A DNA stretch of 64,000 nt. Source: Aphis gossypii. Its lineage: Eukaryota > Arthropoda > Insecta > Hemiptera > Aphididae. Positions 34,683-46,900 of this stretch are shown piece after piece; within the stretch, counting starts at the first letter, position 1, and every line of letters begins with the position of its first letter. The DNA is taken from NCBI RefSeq assembly GCF_020184175.1, contig NW_026083122.1, positions 121,848-185,847 of the forward strand. The letters are read 5' to 3'. Both the position numbers and the translations under genes were made by a program. The notes beneath the pieces are model-generated. The model was not told where the DNA came from, did not search any database, and saw nothing but the letters and a program-made list of their open reading frames with translations.

Positions 34683-35118
34683 TTATTTAACTTTTAATAA
34701 GTCAGCCTCTTCATTTATAATAAAACCTCTAGTGTTTTCGTTTTTTTTTATAAAAATTTTACAATCATTAAACCATACATATTTGAAGTCTTTTTCTTTA
34801 GCAAAACTCCTAACTTTGTAGAATAGATAACTATTGTATTTAGTGAGATAACTGTTAATAAAAATACCTGCATATCCCCAGCTTTCATTTATATTATTTG
34901 ACTTGATTTTTTTCTTTTTTGACAGATCCATTAGGTCTTTTTTCTGATCAGTGGACATTAACTCGGCTACAATCTTCGTTGGTTTATCGGGTATTCTTGA
35001 ACGGATGCGATAAGCCTTAACAACAGAAACTTGTTTTCCTAGTTTGGACGCAATGTCTTCGACTATTTTTACGCAATTTTCATTCTTGTTATCTGGTACT
35101 CCTAATATTTCTATTTTC
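34683..35118 (-). pseudogene. LINE ORF1, C-terminal part (FP-like domain)
   Basis: The minus-strand frame enters at the truncation point with KIEILGVPDNKNENCVKIVE and VVKAYRIRSRIPDKPTKIV, which match the RRM/transcoil end of LINE ORF1 proteins. It ends with a domain resembling baculovirus FP protein C-terminus (FINSYLTKYNSYLFYKVRS then KYVWFNDCKIFIKKNEN), stopping at 34683, 74 bases before ORF2. The start and N-terminus are missing by truncation. The role would be RNA binding in the LINE ribonucleoprotein. Confidence 0.75.
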
Positions 35119-35119
35119 T

Positions 35120-35384
35120 AATGGGAAAATAACATTAACGATTAATCAAAAACCACATGTTTTAATAAACAGTTTGCCGGAATGCCGGCATTTATTATCG
35201 TTTATCTACTAATACGTGATAAGACCGTATACCAGGAATCAGTAACCAGTGCTTTATTGTGTAACCATAATGGTAAATTGTAAAATGTTATTTTTATACT
35301 TTATAGCTGATACAGGCATACAGCCGCGCTGCAGCAATGCTGGCTAGTCGTTCAATGACACTCGGTAGCCGGTGTTCAGGTGGG
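35120..35384. other. No gene seen
   Basis: This is a short mixed-composition stretch between the truncated LINE and the next repeat. It contains GCCGGAATGCCGGC, a small palindrome. Confidence 0.4.
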
Positions 35385-35845
35385 AGTGAAGATAGGACAT
35401 TTTTTTTTATCTAATATTATTGTTTATCAATCTTGTTATTATCGATTATGACCGTTATGGGTATTGTGAAATTGAGATAAAATTTCGTTTTGACTTCTGG
35501 TTTTTACTGTTGGGTTTAAGAAATTGCCCAATAGCAGTAAACTGAACGAATATCAAAGCATTAATAAGTCTTAAACGGATTTCTCAAATTAAATTCTATA
35601 AACGTTAAAATTATTTTTTTCAGTATGCCTATAGATTTTCGTTATCAAAAATAGGTATTGCCATTTGAAAATCGAAAGTGGATAGTGTTTTATCAAATAA
35701 GGGAGGAAGTTAAAATTATCAAAATTGTAACAAAATGTAAAATAGAAAAACCTAGAAAGTTTAAAAAAAAAATTATTTTAAAATTCCTAATACTTCCCGA
35801 AATATTAATTGGTTCACGATAAAAAAATCACCCTGTATAACAATT
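35385..35845 (-). repeat. Interspersed repeat, copy B, with ACAGGGTGAT terminus
   Basis: It is the reverse complement of 25640-26070 and extends to GGTTCACGATAAAAAAATCA then CCCTGTA. A diverged relative starts at 56829. No coding content. Confidence 0.8.
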
Positions 35846-36409
35846 TATTGTGGAAATAATTTTAATAATGATACTTAGGGTGGTGCTATATTTTTTCTGT
35901 AAAAATCTTAATATGTCTGAACATCTCTAGGGAATGGTCAAAGATTTTTTTCAAAATATGAATTTCTTCAATAGATATAATTAAACAAAAGTGTTGTTAA
36001 AACTGAAATTTGTGTAATATAAAGTTTTTAAAAGTTCAAACATTGAAAAAGTGCTCTGACGGTTCTCTATGTTCTTATTTTTACAACATTAAAATCGGAT
36101 CATTGTTTTTATATTATAGATTGCATGTATGTTTTAATAATTTTTTATTATTTAAAGTTTAAATATTAGGTACTCTTCTGGAATAAAAATATGAAATATC
36201 CTTTATAAATTATAATTAATATGATATGAAGATTGATATTAATACTTATTAACTACATTTCGCTTCTTTAGTATTTCCATCAAAAGACTTGCAGATTATA
36301 TATTATATATACATTTATATTTTAATAAAAAAAATTGTGTATTTTATTTAACAATACCTTATACCTACTATAATTTATTATCTTATCATTGTGTTATATT
36401 ATATTAAGC
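35846..36409. other. No gene seen
   Basis: AT-rich tract with no supported feature. Confidence 0.5.
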
Positions 36410-37075
36410 ACTGCTCCGGAAAATGGTCTCCATTCACTCTCAAATGCAGCAAATACATTAGTATTTCTTAATACTCTGGGGCATCGTGTACACTTCCTGG
36501 CCAGTTAGCGTCTACTGCATAAAATTCATGTCTTGGATCACAAACCATTGTCACATTGATTGAATGGTTGTCATTTCTTTCGATATATTGTTCTTTATTT
36601 AAATTTGGCGCATCAATATTGACCAATGTATCATCAATGCAGCCAGCTTCACTGAGAAACCCACCTTTTTCAGGGAACGTCGTTGGTATTTTAATGGTGT
36701 TAATGGGCCACTTGACAATATTTTGGAACATATGAGTGACAACCGCATTAACGACCCTCTGAATACACCTACTGATAGATGAAGTTGATATTCCATGAGT
36801 AGCTCCAATACCATGTTGTTGTGCACCATTGCCGAGCTAATTCAATGCAGTCAATAGCTGATGTTCTGCTGTGATTGCCTTATTTCGAATACTCACATGA
36901 ATTAGGATATGTTAAATCTTACTTAAAATAAACGCTACTTAATTTTTGTTAAGTTGAAAACATTGACGGTACTGACGGTCACATAAGTCAAAGTATACTC
37001 GGTCTCTATATCCTCGTCGAGGTCGTTCGTCATCATAGCCATCATGATATAAGAGCCACTCTAATCTTAAAATAA
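36410..37075 (-). pseudogene. PIF/Harbinger transposase (HARBI1-like), broken
   Basis: From right to left on the minus strand: RLEWLLYHDGYDDERPRRGY..RVYFDL (about 37070-36960), then after a gap RNKAITAEHQLLTALN, an in-frame TAG at 36837-36839, GISTSSISRCIQRVVNAVV (helix-turn-helix), FPEKGGFLSEAGCIDDTLV (first catalytic Asp) and HEFYAVDANWPGSVHDA (second Asp with the GSVHD motif). A frameshift after HDA continues as RVLRNTNVFAAFESEW in another frame. The order and motifs match DDE_Tnp_4 transposases of Harbinger elements. The final catalytic residue region is missing. Confidence 0.8.
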
Positions 37076-37744
37076 TAATTATAATCCTAAAATACAATAA
37101 CAGAATTTATAGAATATGTAGAATATGTAAATCACTGAAAATTATTGTAGAGTTAAATTTCTATTTGCATTTTTTATCAATATTTAATGAAAAGTCGAAA
37201 AGCCTTTCTTCAAAAAATATAATGGTGGAATGAAAACATAGAAAACATAACGCATTTTTCATTTTCAATTTTTTGTGGAGCAAAAAAAACAAATGAAAAG
37301 TGAAAAGTGATAATAGAAAGGTTGAAAACTGTGTTGGTAGAATAGGACCCAGATGACATCACAATTTTGAAAATATACAGACTAAAAAAAAAAAAAATAC
37401 GGATATGTCATGTTTTTTAAACACTTAAGTTCTTAATTATAGTTATAATTTTGGCTTTAGGCAAATGTGATGTTATTAATTTAAATGAATTAATAAGTAA
37501 TAACGTACGTTATTATACGTATAGGCAATACATTTTTTTTTGTAAATTGTAGATACAAATTAGTATTTGATGATTTTTAAATAATTAATATATTATATTT
37601 GATTGCATACTTCGTAATTTTTAGTTCATAAATGCATACAATGTATAAAAGTAATATTAAATTCATAAACATCCGAGCCCAATAGACAATTAGTAATTAC
37701 TAAGTAGGTTCTAGCCGGAATATAATATTTTGTTCCAATAAAAA
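37076..37744. other. No gene seen
   Basis: AT-rich with no supported feature. Confidence 0.5.
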
Positions 37745-37930
37745 TCTATACCATTGGACATTTGTTCCAAAATCTAATTGTGCCAATGGACATTTGTTCC
37801 AAAATCTAATTGTGCCAATGGACATTTGTTCCAAAATTCTATTGGGACAAATGGTTTGTGGAACAAATGTCTATTGAAATTTTTAATTTTTGGAACAAAT
37901 ATCAATTGGCACAAATTTTTCACGGAACAA
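37745..37930. repeat. Tandem and inverted CAATGGACATTTGTTCC repeats
   Basis: Three direct units of about 34 bp (CCAATGGACATTTGTTCC then AAAATCTAATTGTG) occupy 37751-37845. They are followed by inverted forms such as GGAACAAATGTCTATTG and GGAACAAATATCAATTG, so the block can fold on itself. A 65-residue frame here is a repeat artefact. Confidence 0.8.
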
Positions 37931-38409
37931 AAGTCAGTTGTAACAAATCTACATCGGAAAAGACCGCCATTCTAATAATGGTTCTTTAGAATAAAAGTCT
38001 TCTAACATTGGATTAAATTCTGGACTTTTGTTCCGCAAAATATTTATTCCAAAATAGTTTTTTCCAAGATATGTTTATTATCTTTGGTACTGGTCTAGTT
38101 GACCCCCGCCAGGAAGGTAATTCCCCCGTCACTCAAGTTTAGTTGACGCCCGCCACTTACCTACATCTCTCGTATTTTTGATGTTATAAAATGTATAATA
38201 TACTGATCTACTGCAGAGTGCAGATAAAAAAGGTACGAAATCGTATACGTTAGGTATTTGTGTGAAATTCTCTAACTAGATATTTTAAGAATTATGTTTG
38301 GTTAAATCCATGGCTAAATATATTAGATAAGTATAACAGCGGGTGTCGTATATAACATTATGAAGTACCTACCTCAGTTATTCAGTTGTCATCTGAACAA
38401 AAAAAAAAA

Positions 38410-39450
38410 ATGAATTTCCGACAAATTTATAGTGACGTGCATGATGTTTCATCGGCAATATTTTTTTTGCAAAACCAAAATATTATCCATAAGACTAGGA
38501 CTTGCGACAGTGGACACGAAATGGTTTTGGATACACAAAGGGGTCGGTGGTGTTGTCATTTAAGATCACGTCGAGCAGAAAAAGGTATCAAGACACGGAA
38601 CTTTTCTATTTTACCGGACCTCCTAATTTTTGACAATTTTTTTTTTTGAAACCCATGTATTTTGACATTCTAAAAACGATGGTGCAAAAATAAATTGGGG
38701 CAAATCATTAGTTTTTAAGTTATAGCACTTTGAAAATTACGTATTTTGTAATATTTTGTTTAAATAGCCAATATATTCGATTTATAAATTGTTTGCACTT
38801 TTTTACGTTTTTATTAATAATTAAGTATCGAGTTAAAAGCATTTTGGTTGCAACTCAATACTAAACTTGGTCTAAAAATTCAAAAAAAATTGATTATCAC
38901 AATATGCCTCGGCAGTGACTGCTCGTGTATCGGCACTCGTCGCTACGCTCCTCGGCGCCGTCGCTTCGCTCCGCACAAATCGAAAATATCCCCTGATTTG
39001 CTATGTAACACCACCACCTCAAGTAGGTCACAGGACCAACAAAAATGCATTTCGGTTGCAATTCGATACTAAGCTTGGTCATAATCAAAAAATCTAACAA
39101 TTAGGAAATCGAATATATTGGCTATTTAAACAAAATATTACAAAATACGTAATTTTCTAAGTGCTATAACTTAAAAACTAATGATTAGCCCCAATTTATT
39201 TTTGCACCATCGTTTTTAGAATGTCAAAATACATGGGTTTCAAAAAAAAAATTGTCAAAGATTAGGGGGTCCGGTAAAATAGAAATATACCCAAGACACA
39301 TTGGATACAAAGTGCCAAGTTTAAGTTGCCAACTATTGCTCACTTCATTTATGGTTGGGTTCATGAATTGACATCGGTGGACTTTGCAAACGTGAATTTG
39401 GAATGAGCAAATCTACTGTAGTAGATTGGAATAATTTTATGAGGGAAGTT
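38410..39450 (+). pseudogene. Merlin/ISXO2-like transposase fragment, split by a MITE
   Basis: The first part (38410-38596) starts MNFRQIYSDVHDVSSAIFFL and has a zinc-ribbon-like IIHKTRTCDSGHEMVL..WCCHLRS..KGIKTR, the N-terminal region of ISXO2/IS1595-type (Merlin) transposases. The second part resumes at 39293 with LDTKCQV, an in-frame stop, then GGLCKREFGMSKSTVVDWNN and FMREV, the next conserved block. A 696-bp miniature element lies between them with a 7-8-bp duplication. The catalytic core is absent beyond 39450, where P-like sequence begins on the other strand. It is clearly non-functional. Confidence 0.7.
38597..39292. mobile_element. 696-bp MITE with about 185-bp TIRs inside Merlin
   Basis: Arms 38605-38790 and 39105-39285 are inverted copies (TTTCTATTTTACCGGACC at the tips, AAATTGGGGCAAATCATTAG and its partner further in). 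AAGACAC flanks both sides (38590-38596, 39293-39299). The centre holds a direct repeat, GCATTTTGGTTGCAACTCAA near 38840 and GCATTTCGGTTGCAATTCGA near 39046, around a GC-rich core. There is no coding capacity. Confidence 0.85.
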
Positions 39451-39451
39451 T

Positions 39452-40870
39452 AATGAAATTTGATTTATTAGGTCTGCTCCTAAATGCTTTGCCATGGAAA
39501 TATTTGAAGTAGCTCCGTCAAAAGTTAATGTTTTAACAATTGCCCCAGTTTCATGGATATTAATTAAGCAGGTCTTGAGAAGGTTGGCTTTTTCTTCTGC
39601 TGTTAGTCCATGTATTAAGAAATAGCCAACAGGAATCTTCCAGTGGGAATTTAAGGCAACAACTATAAATATCAAAGCTTCAGTTTCTTTAGGCAATTGC
39701 ATCAGAATCCTGAATTTTATGACCATAGTTTATATACCCCTGAAGACGTTCTCCATTAAAATGAATTGTTTCACTTATAGACATTTCGTCCATAATGATT
39801 CCAAGTACTAAATCTAAATTGTTAAGTTTCATTTCTTTTACTTTCATTTTAATGGCGTTCATTGATTCTGCTGTGATTCTTAGTGATCCATCGATAACAG
39901 AATACCATTTTCGAATTGTGGATGGATGTGGCAAACATTTATTAAATGTTTTTTTGACATAGTTGTAAGAAGTAGGGGAGTAGAAATGAAATGTGAGTGC
40001 AAAAGAGCGAAGTTCTGGACTCACAGTTGTTTCTGAAATTTGATGCAATTGTTTCATTACCATTTCATGTTGACTAGATGATAATGATTCCTAATATAAA
40101 ACAAGCACATGTAAAAGCAGGTAAAATTAGAAATCTAAACACATGCACTACATAAGCCTGAATAATAAAACAAAATACATACTTTCAGAACAGTGAAACA
40201 ATTGTCAGATATAACTTTTTTGTCATTTTTCAGGTGGTCCGCAAAGTCGTCCAAGGTCTTTATCCGTTTTTTCAAATCCAAATTTTGTTTATACAAGTAT
40301 TTAATACGTATTTTTTTGTTTTGTACGTATTTTTTTGTTTTGATACAGTTGATTGTGAAGCAATCCAATACTTTAATCTGCTGTTAGGACTATTAATTTC
40401 AGAAGGGTCTTTAAAATCGCCCATAAAACATTAACGTTTCCTGTAATGATTAAGACATATAACTACCTATAGTATAGTATTATGGTAACAATTAAATTTC
40501 TTAAGATAACTTACAAATTTGTATTTTGTTTACCTGGAGAAGATTCAACTAAATTCAACTGTTGTTCAACGGGGGTTCAGCAAATTCTTGAAGATTTGAA
40601 ACTTTAGTCTCTATAATTGTATGAAATAAAAACATAAGTATTCAGGTTTTTTTTTGATAATTAATTAATTAAATTTTATTAATTAGATGATTATGTTCTA
40701 ACATACTTGGAATACATGGATCAGATGATTCATTATCTAAGTCTGATAATGTCAACGTAACAATTTCATTCTCTTCATCAGAATCATAAGCCACATTAGA
40801 ATCATTAAATAATAATTTACGTGAACCTAATAAAAATAAATTACATTTTTAATACATTGTACACATTAAC
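39452..40870 (-). pseudogene. P-element-like (THAP9-type) transposase, N-terminal and central part
   Basis: Minus-strand blocks: an acidic exon (SRKLLFNDSNVAYDSDEENE, near 40830-40720), a leucine-zipper-like coiled coil (KYLYKQNLDLKKRIKTLDDF, near 40300), then HEMVMKQLHQ..SPELRSFALTFHFYSP and STIRKWYSVIDG (near 40060-39890). The RNase-H-like core has GIIMDEMSI (Asp) and LTFDGATSNISMAKHLGADL. A 1-bp frameshift separates two long frames near 39710. The protein would be a P-superfamily transposase. It ends abruptly where Merlin sequence starts. The THAP domain itself is not visible upstream. Confidence 0.75.
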
Positions 40871-41984
40871 TAGAAATACAATGTACAATTATTTGAAACT
40901 TTTTTAAAACTAATACTGTAAGATTAAGTTCTAACTATTTACTCATAATTAATAATTTAATTTTTACGTTTTCTATCTATTTGAAAGAAAACACATCACA
41001 AACAATGAGGTATTTTATCACTAATCAAATATTGAAACAAAAATTTCAAAAAAAAAAAAAATAGATTGCTGCCCTCCCCTTGAAAAATTCCTGCGGACGC
41101 CCTTGCCTCTTAGATTATTTTAATTAAAATAATTAAGATAACTAACAAATTTTTATTATAATTTATTAATATATTCACTTAATAAAGAAACGTGTTGAAA
41201 TACTACAATATTTATTATTTTTAAATAAAGGAAACAAAGTTACTTAGTTTTGATATTATTGTATAAAATAAATAAATAAGTAAATAATAACATAATATGA
41301 AAATAACACATTTTATTTAAGCTTAATATTATACTACTTAGGTATTCATATTAATAAGTTAATTAAATACTTACCAATCTTCAGACCTATATATTACATT
41401 ATATTATATAAAAAGACGGCAATACCACATGTTGTTGAAGAGTTGCAGTAGTACTGTAGTAATGAGATTGTGACAATAATAACGAATGGTAATATTATTA
41501 TCAAGGACTAAGATATATAGGACTGGCAACGAACACGATAACGCGGAAAGAAAAAGGTATACAGTTGGTGGGTGTACGGAGGGATCTTCCTTTTTGAGCC
41601 TCAGCGCTACCTGGTGGTAATAAATAACAATTCTATGTTCAACAATGAACAAATCCGTGACACTGACACACTGTACGACAGTACGACACTCACTGACAAA
41701 ATTAATATTAAATAATAATTAATTCTTATGTTTAATTATTAATTATTTTAACGAATTACAATTATCTTTATAACCAAAATGACTAGATATTAATTATTAA
41801 TTATTTAGGTATTTAATAATATTAATATGTATTATCATCATACAGTGTTTTTTTTACATACATTTGTTAACAATGTTTAAGGAGTACCTAAGGTTTAATG
41901 AATAACGAGTCAAAAGTCAAAACTATTGACAGCAAAATGGTTCTTACAATTCAAAAGTATAAAACTGGTAGGGTAATTAACGTG
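40871..41984. other. No gene seen
   Basis: AT-rich DNA; a GC-richer patch at 41520-41600 has only an 82-residue minus frame without domain. CCCTCCCCTTGAAAAATTCC near 41075 looks like the end of an old repeat. Confidence 0.4.
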
Positions 41985-42480
41985 TAATTAATGAGTTAAA
42001 AGTTTTGACAATTTTTTTTTCTTTGAACTTAGTTCTTTGGTTTCTCTGTTTAGATTTCTAGTGTATTGCTTCATCAGCATAGTAATATAGAATTGTACTA
42101 TGGAAGTAATCATTTCACTTTCGTGTTCTACACAAGGAAATTTTAGTAATTTTTGATGATGTTGTAATAAAAAATTTACAGTCTTATCAAACACATCGGG
42201 AACATCACAGTATTTTACAAAACCTTCTTCAATTGCTGAAACTAATTTAAAAACTGTATAATTTGGATGTATTAAGAATCCTTTAGACTTCAAATTTGTT
42301 AAAGCTGCCTCTGGTCTTGTATCAGATCCTTAAATAGTAAAACAATATTGAAAACAAGGTAAATTAGTACAATTAATATAACAAATAATAGAAAATATTT
42401 CTATAATTTTATTATAAATCAAAAAGTAAACATACCTTTAAAGCAGAAAGACAATTCAAACATTTAGTTTTTTTAAGAAC
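41985..42480 (-). pseudogene. P-element-like transposase, C-terminal exons
   Basis: The minus strand has an exon reading KKTKCLNCLSALK with donor GTATG (near 42435), then an exon beginning GSDTRPEAALTNLKSKGFLI and ending RNLNRETKELSSKKKKLSKL before a stop at 41988. This is the C-terminal tail of P-like transposases seen in insects. The preceding frame toward 42610 is broken. Upstream on the minus strand the gene is cut by the BEL element at 42625 and appears to continue at 51745-52600. Confidence 0.6.
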
Positions 42481-42619
42481 TATTTGAAGACACATAAAAC
42501 CACATGTATAATATTATATAACACATTCCTTGGCTGTAGATTTTTGAATTTCACAATAGTTATGAATTTATGATCTAGTATAATATCAAGAACTGTTGAA
42601 GCCAAATAGTATCGGCATA

Positions 42620-42624
42620 ATATT
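42620..42624. repeat. 5-bp target duplication of BEL, left
   Basis: ATATT occurs directly before the LTR here and directly after the other LTR at 50691-50695. Confidence 0.85.
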
Positions 42625-43853
42625 TGTTGGATACAAATCATTTTAAATTTCGCGCGGTTATGCCGCAAGTGACAACATGCCGTAATGTGGTCACACCGGA
42701 GCGTTGTCGCCGCCGCGACGCGCAGTCCAACCTTTGGACCCTCCATGTCGCCGCGACCGAGCTAACCGTCGCCGGTGCCCCGCCGCCGTTTTTCTTTGTC
42801 TTGTCGTCCTTCTACTACCGTCTACCGACAGGTCCACGATCCGGTGCCCTGTCGCCGTCATTCCGCCATCTTTTTTGCGTTTGGCTTTTGTTTGCTCATC
42901 CGAGTTAATCTACGTTCCGCGCCGTGCCGCGTTCGCGAACGTTTTGTTGTTTTGGCTCGTTGGCCACCCGGCGTAGTTTTATTTTTTTTCGCCCGTCCGA
43001 TCTCTGCCGTGCGATTGTGAGCCCCGCTCGTCTACGCGCCCACGTGTTCCGCCCGCCCGTTTTACGCAGTGCGAACCGTCGCGTATATATATATATATAC
43101 ATATTTATTGTGTTTGTCGTTTGAGCCGCGACAACGGACGTCCACCCGTGCCGGTCCTTTAGTGTACAAATCTTGCACCTGTAAGTATCACGCTTCGATC
43201 ACCTCGATCAACGACCGCGTTGTCCAATTTGGATTACCTCCATATCACCGTCGACCGCCACACGTACGTGCGCGGTGTCGCCGACGTTTTTCGTCATTTT
43301 CGACGATAGCGCGAGTGTCGCAACCAACGTTTCATCGTCGCTCCAGACCAATCACAACATCGACATCGTGTTATCACCAGATTAGCCGGGTTATCAGGTC
43401 GTACACAATATATTATTATTTATTGTCATTATTTTTATTCGTCACATATTCGACGTACTTTGTATTATTTTGTCGTCTCCGACGCACCCTTTTATATGTA
43501 TTATTATTATTCGATTTATTGCGCCGATCGTATGTGATCGTGCTTGCATACTAACCCTAGTACGTAAGTTATTTACTGCAGAAACACACAAATAAACTGT
43601 TCTGCCCATTGTTATATTATATCTATTGTGTTGTTTTGTTTGGTCACCTAATACTCATCATTTAAAGTAAATTAATCAGATGTGAATCACCCCAAATTAT
43701 ATACAGTCCACTCTCTCCCTCCTTACAGGGTTATCGACCTAATCACAACGAAGACAACAAGCGCGTCGGGTTTTGCGTGTAGCTGCCGCCTGCGCACACA
43801 TGCACGTACATACACACGTCGCCCGGTTTTAGTGTGCAGCCGTCTCTCGCACA
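42625..43853 (+). repeat. BEL 5' LTR
   Basis: It starts TGTTGGATAC and ends CTCGCACA. It contains a 161-residue frame (43069-43554) duplicated exactly in the other LTR, which has no recognisable domain. A TATATATATATATATA tract at 43084 and AATAAA at 43592 may serve promoter and polyadenylation roles. Confidence 0.93.
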
Positions 43854-43857
43854 TTTT

Positions 43858-43876
43858 TGGTCCTTCGAGCCGGATT
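43858..43876 (+). other. BEL primer-binding site, tRNA-Tyr
   Basis: TGGTCCTTCGAGCCGGATT is 19 bases complementary to the 3' end of insect tRNA-Tyr (..AATCCGGCTCGAAGGA plus CCA, from memory), four bases after the LTR. Confidence 0.85.
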
Positions 43877-43924
43877 GTTTTGTTTTCGTTTGATTGTCGT
43901 TGTTTTTTATATTTTGGTTTCGTC

Positions 43925-46900
43925 ATGCCTCCAAAGGTCGAATCTCCCGATGTCGTCCTAACGCGGGCGCGCGTCAAACGTGATTGCGCGTTGAAATCGA
44001 TCGAAGGTATTCACGCGACAGCCTTGGATGTTCGATCCGATGCCAGCAAGCTACCATCATTAAGTATTCGCGCTGAGGATCTCGACAGTTTCGTTAGTCA
44101 GTTTGTTCAACATCAAGATATCATTATTAATGCGTTAATTGACCTCGATCGTGTAACCGAGTTTGATCAGGTCGATCGCCTCATTACTACGCGGATGGAA
44201 ACCTTGCGATTCGAAATAAAAACAATAGCCGCGAGTGACACTTCGAGTTGCAAATCGTCACTTTCGACGTCCACGTTGACTGTTTCGCAACAGTTTATTC
44301 CGTTGCCAAAAATCGACTTACCCACTTTCGACGGTAATTTGTTAGAGTGGCGTTCGTTTCGCGATATTTTTGTGTCCCTTGTACACGATAATAGTAGCAT
44401 AGGCGACGCACAACGGTTCCATTTTTTGGTGGCGAGTCTGAAAGGTGACGCCTTGAACGTTATTAAATCAATACCTCTGTCCGCGACCAATTACGCTCTT
44501 GCGTGGGAAGCAGTGTCCGATCGCTTTGATAACAAGCGTCTATTGGCTTCCGCACACTTAGACAAGCTGTTTGGGTTTAAACCGATTGAACGCGAGTCGC
44601 TACCAGCTTTACTGTCATTCGTCAATACGTTCAAAGAAAACGTGTCGTTAATCAAGTCGCTCGGTGTCAACGATCTTTCTAGTTTTTTGCTTTTTCACAT
44701 GGGATCTCGAGTCCTTGACGCATACACAATACAATTATTCGAATCTAGCATCTCTCCATCGACTATTCCTACGTTCGACGAACTATTAAACTTTGTACAG
44801 CAGCGGTGCAGAGTATTAGAAAATATTAAGAAGCCTAGTCAACCTGAAACTGTTGTAAAACCACACGGAAGATACAATGCGCGCAATAAAACTGCCGAAC
44901 CGAAAAAATCCGTGTTCACCGCCACCACGTCCACATCGGTCAAATCGAAGTCGAAAGGTTGTTTGTCATGCGATAAGGCTGACCACAACATTTACAAATG
45001 TCCAAAGTTCAACGGTATGACTGTCGAGAAACGCCGCGAATTCGTAGCGGCACGAAGATTATGTTTCGCGTGCATGAGCCCGTCTCACATGCTTAACGCG
45101 TGTTCATCAACAGGGGGCTGTCGTTCTTGCAACAGTAAGCGTCATCATTCCCTGCTACATTTTAATAACGATCAGTCATCAGCCGCGGGAAAGTCTACTC
45201 AGAGCACCAGTTCAAGTTCTAGTTCAGGTCCTTCCGCCGAAAAATCAAGTGCATTTTCAGGTGCGGCGAGCACTAACTCCACGGTCGTCCTCGGTACGGC
45301 TATAGTTCTCATCAAAGACGCCTGGGACCAAGTCCATTCAGTTCGAGTGCTACTCGACAGTGGTTCTCAAATTTCGGCCATGACAAGCGATTGCTTCGCT
45401 CGGTTAGGACTATCTAAACGTCGTTTTAAAGCCGACATCGTAGGTCTCGCGCAGAGTCCAGTGAGCCACGCCCAAGGTGTCACCACTTGTCAATTTTCGT
45501 CGCATTTCGATCCGCATTTGTTCCCAGCGGTTGACCTAGTGATTCTTACGCACATCACCGCTGCCATGCCATCTGAACGGTTACCAGCAAGCGTCCGTTC
45601 GAAATATCAGCATCTTTGTCTCGCGGACAATAAGTTTGACGTTCCGTCGCGCATCGACGTACTTTTCGGTGCCGATATTTTACCGAGTCTGGTCCGCCCG
45701 CACGCTGGCGTTGAGCATCACCCCGGCCTACCATCGGCCTTAGACACGCAGCTTGGTTGGATTATTTTTGGGTCCTTTTCAACGGCTAGTACTTCACCCT
45801 TGGTTACTCTAACGTCTACCGTCGATTCGTCCATCGGTGACTTGATGCAGAGTTTTTGGGCCGTTGAAGAACCCTCCGCTCCAGTGTCACCCACGACTGA
45901 AGACCAATGGTGCGAGGAATACTTCAGAAAGTCCACTTCTCGTGATTCGTCAGGTCGGTTTTGCGTCGCTTTGCCATTTCGCGATCTTTTCGTTCGGGCT
46001 GTCGACGATCAAACATCGCCAAATCACAGCCTCGGTGATTCTCGGTCTACCGCTTTGAAACGGTTTTACAACCTCGAAAAACGATTAGCTAAAGACTCCG
46101 AGCTCTACGTCGCGTATAGGAAATTTATGTCAACATATCGAACCCTAGGTCACATGGTGCCGGCTCCACAGCCTGGAAAATACTTTATTCCGCACCATGC
46201 TGTTCTTAAGGCCGACGGAGATATGTCAAAAATCCGAGTCGTCTTCGACGCTTCCTCCGTCTCGTCGTCTGGTCGTTCATTGAATGATGTTCTCTGCACC
46301 GGACCCAAGTTGCAAGTGGATCTGCGTGATATTTTACTTCGCTGTCGATTATACAAATACATTTTGACCGCCGATATTGTCAAGATGTACCGGCAAATTC
46401 TTATTCGCCCGGAAGATCGCGTTTTTCAGCACATATTTTGGCGTGATTCTCCAACAGACGACCTTCAGGAATTTCAACTATGTACCGTCACTTATGGGCT
46501 TAATTGCGCACCGTACCTTGCTATCCGGTGTCTACATGAACTTGATGCTCAAGATGGTTCAAGATTTCCGTTGGCAGCGGGTGTCCTGACTCAGGCAACC
46601 TATGTCGACGACATCGTCATAGGCTCGGACACAGAAGAACAATTGCTGCGCCGAAAAAATGATATTGTCGGCCTGCTTCGTGGCGGCGCGTTCGAGTTGA
46701 GTAAGTGGACGAGTAACAGTGCTCTAGTGCTCGGGTCCCTTTGTTCTGAAGATCGAATAGATTCCGTATCCTTTGATCCGCGAGATGAGCATTCAGTCAA
46801 GGTTCTCGGCCTCCATTGGAATACGGGCACTGACAGCTTCGCTTACCATACCAGTACTCAGCAAACTCCATCGACCAAACGCCAAGTCCTGTCCGTCATA

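Larger units (their letters stand above)
28590..35119 (-). mobile_element. CR1/L2-like LINE, 5'-truncated, interrupted by piggyBac
   Basis: The minus strand carries the end of ORF1, an endonuclease-reverse transcriptase ORF2, a short 3' region and a poly-A tail (T-run at 28590-28609). Homology ends abruptly inside ORF1 near 35119, typical of incomplete target-primed reverse transcription. ORF1's FP-like C-terminal domain and the AP-endonuclease order point to the CR1/L2 branch of the jockey superfamily. The ORF2 frame is continuous across the piggyBac site once the 2838-bp insertion (element plus one TTAA) is discounted. Clear target duplications were not found. Confidence 0.85.
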
